Below the pieces are notes generated by a model, which was not told the DNA's origin, ran no database searches, and was given only the letters and a program-made list of their open reading frames with translations. This document shows positions 1 through 5,936 of a DNA stretch of 5,936 nt, one piece after another. The stretch's first letter is position 1; every line of letters starts with the position of its first letter. The position numbers were made by a program, and so were the translations under genes. The DNA is from Actinomycetota bacterium. Its GTDB lineage: Bacteria; Actinomycetota; Actinomycetes; Actinomycetales; Microbacteriaceae. Where the stretch lies: assembly GCA_018895315.1 (NCBI GenBank), contig JAHIOK010000336.1, positions 1 through 5,936 on the forward strand. Reading direction: 5' to 3'.

Positions 1-750
1 CGGGAGCACACGGTACGCGAGATGTGCGGGCGTGAAGCCTGCGGTGAAGGGCCCGGACGCCGCGAAGCCGATCACCCACGCGGCGATCAGGATCACGGGC
101 AACGAAAGCCACCACACCCTGCGCACCCACGTCGGGAGAACACGCGCGACGGATGATGCGGCATCTGCGCGACGCAACCAGCACAGTGCCCACACCCCGA
201 GGATCGCGAGTCCGAGCAAGGACGAACCGTGCTGCAGCCACGTGAACCCGGTGAGCGGGCCCCAATAGTCATCGAGCCCGGGCAAGGCCTGCGTTCCCCA
301 CCTGCCCTCGTGCGTGAACATGTCCCAGGTGATGTGACTCGCGACACCGATCGCCAAAGAGGCTGCGAGCAGTGCCAGCGCGCGGACCGTGGCTCTGGTC
401 TGCCCCGCTCCCCCGCGGATCGTGCCCGAACTGCGTGCAGCGAAGGTCTCGCTCACTCCCCTCGCCGCCGAGGCATCCCACTCGCCCGGAAGTCGTACCG
501 CCAGCCATCGAGGAGACAGCTCGCGGAGGGCCGGCCGCAGCGCGGTCCGCCACACCAGCAGCAGGGCGAGTGCGACGCCGATCGTCAAAGGGAGCCAGGC
601 GAAGCTATGCGTCACGCCATAGGTCAACGGCGTCCCGCGGACGAAGAGCGGGAGGTCAGGAGTCATCGACCCCACTGCGATCGCAGCCGGAACCAAGGGT
701 GTGCGCAGAAACGGCAGCGCGACGACCGCGTGGCTCGGAGTGAACGGCAC
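1..750 (-). CDS. DUF4184 family membrane protein, C-terminus cut by window edge
   Basis: The frame is open from a GTG at 748-750 to the window edge: 250 codons with no stop, so the C-terminus lies outside. The N-terminus reads VPFTPSHAVVALPFLR, followed by GSMTPDLPLF (residues 27-36) and THSFAWLPL (47-55). A later block is ASHITWDMFTHEG (137-149), then GFTWLQHGSSLLG (168-180). From memory these are the hallmark blocks of DUF4184 (PF13803), a polytopic membrane family of unknown function. Hydrophobic stretches lie near 13-29, 50-68, 124-139, 174-192 and 212-232. Conserved-looking polar residues H7, D32, H48, H139, D143 and H147 could form a metal site, as proposed for YdjM-like membrane hydrolases; that is inference. 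The start is 15 nt after the tyrS stop, with only a weak GAGAG Shine-Dalgarno, so the gene is probably cotranscribed with tyrS. No substrate can be assigned. Confidence 0.85.
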   Translation of the reverse strand, partial: MPFTPSHAVVALPFLRTPLVPAAIAVGSMTPDLPLFVRGTPLTYGVTHSFAWLPLTIGVALALLLVWRTALRPALRELSPRWLAVRLPGEWDASAARGVSETFAARSSGTIRGGAGQTRATVRALALLAASLAIGVASHITWDMFTHEGRWGTQALPGLDDYWGPLTGFTWLQHGSSLLGLAILGVWALCWLRRADAASSVARVLPTWVRRVWWLSLPVILIAAWVIGFAASGPFTAGFTPAHLAYRVLP

Positions 751-755
751 GAATC

Positions 756-765
756 GAGAGCTCTC
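756..765. repeat. 10-bp perfect palindrome in the tyrS/DUF4184 gap
   Basis: GAGAGCTCTC fills most of the 15-nt gap between the tyrS stop (766-768) and the DUF4184 GTG start (748-750). Read on the minus strand, its GAGAG end is the only purine-rich stretch that could act as a ribosome binding site, about 10 nt before the GTG. The palindrome is too short and has no U-run, so it is not a terminator. It may be incidental. Confidence 0.3.
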
Positions 766-2076
766 TCAGCGACGGGCGACGAAAAGTCCGGCGAGGGTCT
801 TCTTGCCGCGGCGCAGCACCGATACCCCGCCGGGCAGCGCGCCGGTGACGAAAGCGCCGTCATCGTCGATGCGTACCCCGTCGAGAGAGACGCCGCCTTG
901 GGCGATGGCCCTACGGCCTTCGCCCAAGCTCGAGACGAGACCCGTGTCGACGAGCGCCTGCACCACCGTCGTGTCCAGCGAAACCTCTGCGTGCGGGAGC
1001 TCCTCGAGCGCGCTGCGGAGCGTGTCGGGATCGAGCTCGGTGAGTTCGCCTTGCCCGAACAGCGCCTCGGACGCCGCGATGACGGCCGCCGTGGCATCCG
1101 GCCCATGCACGGTCGCGGTGACTTCGAGCGCCAACCGTTTCTGCGCCTCACGTCGGAAGGGTTCGACCTCGACGAGGCGTTCGTACTCCTCGATCTCGGC
1201 GCGACTGAGGAATGTGAAGACCTTGAGGCGTGTGATGACATCGGCATCGCTCGTGGAGAGCCAGAACTGGTACATCCGGTACGGACTGCACATCAGAGGG
1301 TCGAGCCAGATCGCATTGCCCGCACTCTTGCCGAACTTCGTGCCGTCGGAGTTGGTGATGAGCGGCGTACCGATCGCGTGGACCGATGCGCCCTCGACGC
1401 GGTGGACGAGGTCCGTACCGCTCGTGAGGTTGCCCCACTGATCGCTGCCCCCGGTCTGCAGGACGCAACCGTACTGCCGGAAGAGCTCGAGGTAGTCGAT
1501 TCCCTGGAGGATCTGGTAGCTGAATTCGGTGTAGCTGATGCCCGCTTCGGAATTGAGTCGGGCGCTGACGGCATCCTTCTTGATCATCGTGCCGACGCGG
1601 AAGTGCTTGCCGATGGTCCGGAGAAAGTCGATGGCGCTGAGCGGCGCCGTCCAATCCAGGTTGTTCACCATGCGAGCGGCGTTCTCGCCGTCGAAATCGA
1701 GGAACCGTTCCACCTGGGCGCGGAGGTATCCCACCCATTCCTCGACGGTCTCGACCGGATTGAGCACGCGCTCGGTATCGCGCCCACCCGGATCACCGAT
1801 GAGGCCGGTCGACCCGCCGATCAGGCCGAGGGGCCGGTGGCCGGCCAGCTGGAGGCGCCGCATCGTGAGCAGCTGCACCAGGTTTCCCAAGTGCAGGCTC
1901 GGGGCGGTCGGGTCGAACCCGCAGTAGTACGTGATCGACGGTCCGGCGAGCAGCGCGCGCAGCGCATCCTGATCAGTGGAGACATGCACGAGTCCGCGCC
2001 AGACGATCTCGTCCCAGACGTTCTCGAACGTCGGGTCGATCGCGGGCGGGGTCGTGGTCAGCGGGGGCGTAGACAC
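766..2076 (-). CDS. tyrS: Tyrosyl-tRNA synthetase (TyrRS, class I)
   Basis: Cytosolic enzyme that activates tyrosine with ATP and transfers it to tRNA-Tyr. With the GTG start at 2074-2076 the protein has 436 residues, a normal length for bacterial TyrRS. The Rossmann catalytic domain shows YYCGFDPTAPSLHLGN (50-65), whose HLGN is the HIGH-type signature. Next come GLIGGSTGLIGDP (84-96), YQILQGIDYLEL (187-198) and the tyrosine/tRNA-binding GGSDQWGN (209-216). The KMSKS-type loop is KFGKS (247-251). The C-terminal part (about 370-436, with VDTGLVSSLGEGRRAI) is the S4 RNA-binding domain. The frame stays open upstream to an ATG at 2148, but that would add 24 Pro/Ala-rich residues and overlap the preceding gene by 28 nt. 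The GTG lies only 7 nt after a TAGCCT hexamer, which supports it. No T-box-like leader is possible in the 44-nt gap. Confidence 0.96.
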   Translation of the reverse strand: MSTPPLTTTPPAIDPTFENVWDEIVWRGLVHVSTDQDALRALLAGPSITYYCGFDPTAPSLHLGNLVQLLTMRRLQLAGHRPLGLIGGSTGLIGDPGGRDTERVLNPVETVEEWVGYLRAQVERFLDFDGENAARMVNNLDWTAPLSAIDFLRTIGKHFRVGTMIKKDAVSARLNSEAGISYTEFSYQILQGIDYLELFRQYGCVLQTGGSDQWGNLTSGTDLVHRVEGASVHAIGTPLITNSDGTKFGKSAGNAIWLDPLMCSPYRMYQFWLSTSDADVITRLKVFTFLSRAEIEEYERLVEVEPFRREAQKRLALEVTATVHGPDATAAVIAASEALFGQGELTELDPDTLRSALEELPHAEVSLDTTVVQALVDTGLVSSLGEGRRAIAQGGVSLDGVRIDDDGAFVTGALPGGVSVLRRGKKTLAGLFVARR

Positions 2077-2083
2077 GCGTTTC

Positions 2084-2089
2084 AGGCTA
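2084..2089 (-). promoter_or_regulatory. Putative -10 box for leaderless tyrS transcript
   Basis: Reading toward tyrS the sequence is TAGCCT, then 7 nt (GAAACGC), then the GTG start. This is an actinobacterial TANNNT -10 hexamer at the distance that places the transcription start at the start codon. No Shine-Dalgarno is visible, and no good -35 is seen at 17-18 bp. It sits in the 44-nt gap after the DUF3307-like stop. The call is inference from spacing; read-through from the upstream pair is also possible. Confidence 0.4.
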
Positions 2090-2120
2090 TCAGCGCCGGG
2101 CGGGTCGGCTGCGGGCGCAG

Positions 2121-2849
2121 TCACGACGGCGTGTGGATGCCCCACCACAAGAGAAAGGCGGCGAACAAGGCGATGAACCAGCTGACGAGACTGCCGATGA
2201 GGAAGTACTCGGCTTGATTGCCGTGGCGGCCGTCGCGGGAGATCTCGGGGAAGCGCACGATTCCCTTGGCCGCGAGGATCGCCGCCAGAATCGGGTAGGC
2301 GGCCACGAGCGTCAGCCCGAAGACGATGACTCGCTCGAGAGGACCGATCAGACGCCCCCCGCGAAGAATCGGACGTGCTGGCACCTCGGGAGAATCGTCG
2401 TCGGTGGATACCGAAACGGATTCACTGACCAGCGCCGCGCGCACGACGACGTTCGCGGACTCGAGCAGGAACACGATCGCACCCACCGCGAGAAGCATCT
2501 GGTCGAATGCCGCCGCGCCCATCGGAGTGGAGACATGCCAGGACGGGCCGAGAAGACCGGCGTCGGGTCGCGGCCCGATGAGGACCACGGATGCTCCGCA
2601 TACGGCGGCAATGCCGACGGCCGGCCAGAATCCGGCACGAGACGCCGCGCCCTTGGGCATGAGCCATGTCCACACTCCGGCGACGCCGAGCGCGATCACG
2701 GCCGGCACGCCTGCCCCGACGACCACGCCGAGCATCGCGGCCGCCAGGGCTGCCGCCACGAATGCGATCCACCAACGGGCGACCGGGAGGAACTGGCGGA
2801 TCAGGTCGGCTACGCCGACGGCCAGAAGCACGAAGCCCGCGACGATCAT
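2121..2849 (-). CDS. Polytopic membrane protein resembling DUF3307, SatD partner
   Basis: A 242-residue, very hydrophobic protein with about six or seven likely membrane helices: near 1-16, 26-46, 47-66, 74-93, 116-140, 171-195 and 213-237. A polar, acidic cytosolic-type loop (142-160, SESVSVSTDDDSPEVP) divides it. The most telling part is the C-terminal third: IGPLERVIVFGLTLVAAYP (168-186), ILAAKGIVRFPEI (191-203) and AEYFLIGSLVSW (213-224). From memory this resembles the C-terminus of DUF3307 proteins, which also occur next to SatD genes. Its ATG overlaps the SatD stop as ATGA (2846-2849), with a good Shine-Dalgarno (GGAAGGG, 6 nt before the ATG) inside the satD 3' end. The two proteins are therefore almost certainly made together. 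The molecular function is unknown; a membrane anchor, channel or transducer for SatD is possible but not shown. Confidence 0.8.
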   Translation of the reverse strand: MIVAGFVLLAVGVADLIRQFLPVARWWIAFVAAALAAAMLGVVVGAGVPAVIALGVAGVWTWLMPKGAASRAGFWPAVGIAAVCGASVVLIGPRPDAGLLGPSWHVSTPMGAAAFDQMLLAVGAIVFLLESANVVVRAALVSESVSVSTDDDSPEVPARPILRGGRLIGPLERVIVFGLTLVAAYPILAAILAAKGIVRFPEISRDGRHGNQAEYFLIGSLVSWFIALFAAFLLWWGIHTPS

Positions 2850-3490
2850 CGCGCACCCTTCCGCAGGGTGAAGAAACCCTCGACGATGGCGAGCGACCCG
2901 GCTGTGGCGAGCGCCTGCGACACCGCGGGTTGCGTGATGCCCTCCGCTCGAGCCAGCTCGCGCTGCGGGCGACGCAGGCAGCGGCCGTAGGTGAGCCGCC
3001 GCGCACGCTCTGTCATGCCGACGACGATCTGATCGCGCGCCAGGAGGTAGGCGTTCGAGAAGTCGACGATCGTGCTCATGACCTCATCCTCCTCGGGGGC
3101 CACGACAATCCAGGAGCGCGCACGGGGCGCGGCCCGCTGCTGCATCGCATGGACGGTGTCGATAGCCTCGCGCGCTACCCACCAGCCGGGCCCCTCGGGG
3201 ACACCGCTTCCCGCGGATACGACCGTCGATATCGCGCCGACGCCAATGCCATACCGGCATTCCACATCGTCGGGGAGAGCGAGCTGCAGCAGGAGGAGCG
3301 ATGCGAGCGCGGCATCAAGCGTCGGATAGACCCCCTGCTGTTCGTCTCCGACCGTCGGGCGCAGTGGCTGCGTGGCCAGCGGAAGGTCGTTCTCGACGCG
3401 AGCGATCGTTGCATCGAGGATGCGTTGGGCGTGTTCGCGATCGGGCAGGAGCCGGGAGGCGATGATGTCCGCGATCACCGTGATGGGCAT
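2846..3490 (-). CDS. SatD family protein: N-terminal cyclase-like region plus C-terminal helix-turn-helix
   Basis: A 214-residue soluble protein. SatD-type features in order are VIADIIASRLLPDR (5-18), RPTVGDEQQGVYPTLDAAL (44-62), CRYGIGVGAIST (78-89) and GPGWWVAREAID (100-111). A C-terminal helix-turn-helix follows, with ELARAEGITQPAVSQAL (178-194) and IVEGFF (202-207). The family (PF16264) is named after Streptococcus mutans satD, from the sat stress locus; its biochemical role is not established as far as I know. The ATG at 3488-3490 starts directly at the conserved VIADI region, matching the family N-terminus. No strong Shine-Dalgarno precedes it, but a TAGGCT hexamer lies 6 nt upstream inside a perfect palindrome. 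Together with the HTH this suggests autoregulation. The stop overlaps the start of the membrane partner by 4 nt. Orthology to streptococcal satD is distant, so no symbol is given. Confidence 0.88.
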   Translation of the reverse strand: MPITVIADIIASRLLPDREHAQRILDATIARVENDLPLATQPLRPTVGDEQQGVYPTLDAALASLLLLQLALPDDVECRYGIGVGAISTVVSAGSGVPEGPGWWVAREAIDTVHAMQQRAAPRARSWIVVAPEEDEVMSTIVDFSNAYLLARDQIVVGMTERARRLTYGRCLRRPQRELARAEGITQPAVSQALATAGSLAIVEGFFTLRKGAR

Positions 3491-3492
3491 GG

Positions 3493-3511
3493 GATAAGCC
3501 TATCGCTTATC
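3493..3511. repeat. Perfect inverted repeat, probable operator
   Basis: On the plus strand GATAAGC, a 5-nt spacer CTATC, then GCTTATC: 7-bp arms that match exactly. It ends 3 nt before the satD start codon and overlaps the TAGGCT candidate -10. Size and symmetry suit a dimeric helix-turn-helix protein; SatD itself, encoded immediately downstream, is the obvious candidate. No terminator-like U-run follows, and the arms are AT-rich, so an RNA hairpin role is less likely. Confidence 0.55.
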
Positions 3512-3520
3512 TTTCGATAA

Positions 3521-3539
3521 TATCAGCCTTTTGCTTATT
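3521..3539. repeat. Second, degenerate copy of the inverted repeat
   Basis: TATCAGC, spacer CTTTT, GCTTATT on the plus strand: the same 7-5-7 layout as 3493-3511, with the right arm differing at one position and the left arm less conserved. The centres of the two copies are 28 bp apart. Between them lie TTATC-TTTC-GATAA (3507-3520) and GATA-A-TATC (3516-3524), both exact inverted repeats. The array could allow cooperative binding of more than one dimer. Confidence 0.4.
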
Positions 3540-3559
3540 ATTTGCTGCCGAAGTGCAGA

Positions 3560-4999
<1,440 letters not shown>

Positions 5000-5002
<3 letters not shown>

Positions 5003-5936
5003 GCGAGCACCGCCGCCCGAGCCCGCCGCCGCGTCTTCCTCGAGAACGTTCTGGATCATGTCGATGAGCCGGGTCGCAGCATCCAGCATCCATTCCAGCG
5101 GCCCACGCCCGACCAGCAGGGCCCAGAGGGTGCAGGCGATCAGCGTGGAGATCGTGAACGGCCAGAACGGCTCGAGAGCACGAAAAGCGGAGAGCGTCGA
5201 CTCGCCCGCCGCCGGTGCCGGCTGGAGGATCGCCCAGGCCACGAGCTGCCCGACATAGGCCGTGAGCGGCATCGAGCCGACCGCCCGCAGCGGGAGGACG
5301 ATCCAGGCCACGGGGGTGCGCGCCGACAGCAGGCACACCGCGATGACGCCCAGCGCGAATCCCCCGGAACCGACGATCTCGAGCATTCCCGAGGAGTGGG
5401 CCTCGGCGGTCCACGCGGGATGCCACGGTTCGTCGTCGCCGGATGTCGCAGACAGACCGAACGCGAGAGCCGCGAGTGCAGCGCCAATGCCCAGGAGGGC
5501 CGCAAGGATGCGCGGATCACGGAGGTCCAGGCGACCGATGCCGAGCCCCGCGACGATGAACGCGATCCAGGTGGTGAAGGGGTAGTGCCATCCGAGGATC
5601 AGAGCCAGCTCGGATCCGAGCGGACCGTCCCAGAGCGGCAGCGCGTCCAGGAGAACCTGCACGAACGGCATCACTACCGCGAGCACGGCGGCGAGGGGCA
5701 GCAGCACACGGGCCGGGAGTCCGAGGAGTGGGATGGCGATCACGAACAGCAGTGCATAGGCCGGCAGGATCACGTACACCGGCACCGCGGTCGCGATCAG
5801 CAGCACACCGATCATCCACAGCAGCAGTGCCCGCACCACCAGATGCACCCGCGCCGTGCGCCGGTATCGCCCCGTCACCGGCGCCGTGCCTCCGGTGACC
5901 AGAGCGATCGATACGCCGGCGAGCATCGCGAACACG
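5000..5936 (-). CDS. DUF418 / HGSNAT-like membrane protein (putative acyltransferase), N-terminus cut by window edge
   Basis: The frame is open to the window edge. A GTG at 5933-5935 is available, but the protein begins in the middle of a family motif (MFAMLAGVSIALVTGG). The true start, probably with a first helix and roughly 60 more residues, is therefore outside. The visible 311 residues contain about eight or nine hydrophobic segments: near 1-14, 33-52, 53-72, 76-96, 119-137, 143-161, 186-204, 209-238 and 258-276. GWHYPFTTWIAFIVAGLGIG (115-134) and the C-terminal AVGSMPLTAYVGQL (218-231) with GRGPLEWMLDAAT (276-288) are the blocks I associate with DUF418 and the related heparan-alpha-glucosaminide N-acetyltransferase-like proteins. 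An acidic, Gly-rich tail ends the protein. In that family an acyl group is moved across the membrane to a sugar; the substrate here is unknown. It stops 9 nt before argH, suggesting an operon. Confidence 0.82.

Larger units (their letters stand above)
3491..3540 (-). promoter_or_regulatory. AT-rich control region of the satD pair with nested inverted repeats
   Basis: This 50-nt stretch is strikingly AT-rich against the GC-rich surroundings and fills most of the 69-nt gap between the argH stop and the satD start. It contains a perfect palindrome (3493-3511), a degenerate second copy (3521-3539) and smaller overlapping repeats built from GATAA/TTATC. In the satD direction there are two possible -10 elements. 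TAGGCT at 3497-3502 is 6 nt before the ATG, which implies a leaderless message. TATTAT at 3517-3522 would give a 5' leader of about 25 nt. Either would be covered by a protein bound to the repeats. This is the only clear promoter/operator-type region in the window. Confidence 0.6.

Noticed and set aside
2077..2120. T-box or other riboswitch leader for tyrS
   Set aside because: Only 44 nt separate tyrS from the upstream stop, too short for a T-box. No specifier or antiterminator-like sequence is seen.
2077..2148. Upstream ATG start for tyrS at 2148
   Set aside because: It would add 24 residues not typical of TyrRS and overlap the preceding gene. The GTG at 2076 gives a normal length and has a well-placed promoter-like hexamer.
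229..2217. Plus-strand open frame of 662 codons
   Set aside because: It lies antisense to the DUF4184 gene and tyrS. Its product is Arg/Glu/Pro-rich with no recognisable motif. Such long antisense frames are expected opposite GC-rich genes that avoid certain codons.
2133..3520. Overlapping plus-strand frames of 285 and 284 codons opposite the SatD/membrane pair
   Set aside because: The minus-strand proteins carry clear family motifs and membrane helices. The plus-strand translations are Arg/Asp/Gly-rich shadows.
3541..3559. Possible argH terminator (CTGC-6 nt-GCAG on the minus strand)
   Set aside because: The stem is only 4 bp and no U-run follows in the transcript, so it does not support an intrinsic terminator.

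Overview
The window is GC-rich DNA (roughly two thirds G+C by eye) with dense coding, GTG starts and Ala/Arg/Val-rich proteins. This fits a chromosomal segment of an actinobacterium, most likely a member of the Microbacteriaceae such as Microbacterium. That assignment is inferred from composition, protein style and gene order, not from a marker gene. All six genes I can support lie on the minus strand, and the whole window is coding apart from short gaps.

In transcription order (high to low coordinates) the genes are: (1) a polytopic membrane protein of the DUF418 / HGSNAT-like acyltransferase type (5000-5936), cut at its N-terminus by the window edge; (2) argH, argininosuccinate lyase (3560-4990), starting 9 nt after gene 1 stops; (3) a SatD-family protein (2846-3490), preceded by an AT-rich gap carrying nested inverted repeats; (4) a polytopic membrane protein resembling DUF3307 proteins (2121-2849), overlapping gene 3 by ATGA; (5) tyrS, tyrosyl-tRNA synthetase (766-2076, GTG start); (6) a DUF4184-family membrane protein (1-750, GTG start), cut at its C-terminus by the window edge.

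Two genes are core housekeeping: argH performs the last step of arginine biosynthesis and tyrS charges tRNA-Tyr. From memory, argH followed closely by tyrS is a common actinobacterial arrangement. Here a translationally coupled SatD/DUF3307-like pair sits between them with its own AT-rich, palindrome-filled control region. The SatD protein combines an N-terminal region whose motifs resemble the class III nucleotidyl cyclase core with a C-terminal helix-turn-helix. A self-regulated sensor plus membrane partner is a plausible reading, but it is inference.

Starts of argH, satD and tyrS are each preceded at 6-7 nt by a TAGSCT hexamer (S = C or G) and lack a well-placed Shine-Dalgarno. This fits leaderless transcription. 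No rRNA, tRNA, CRISPR array, insertion sequence or convincing terminator was found.
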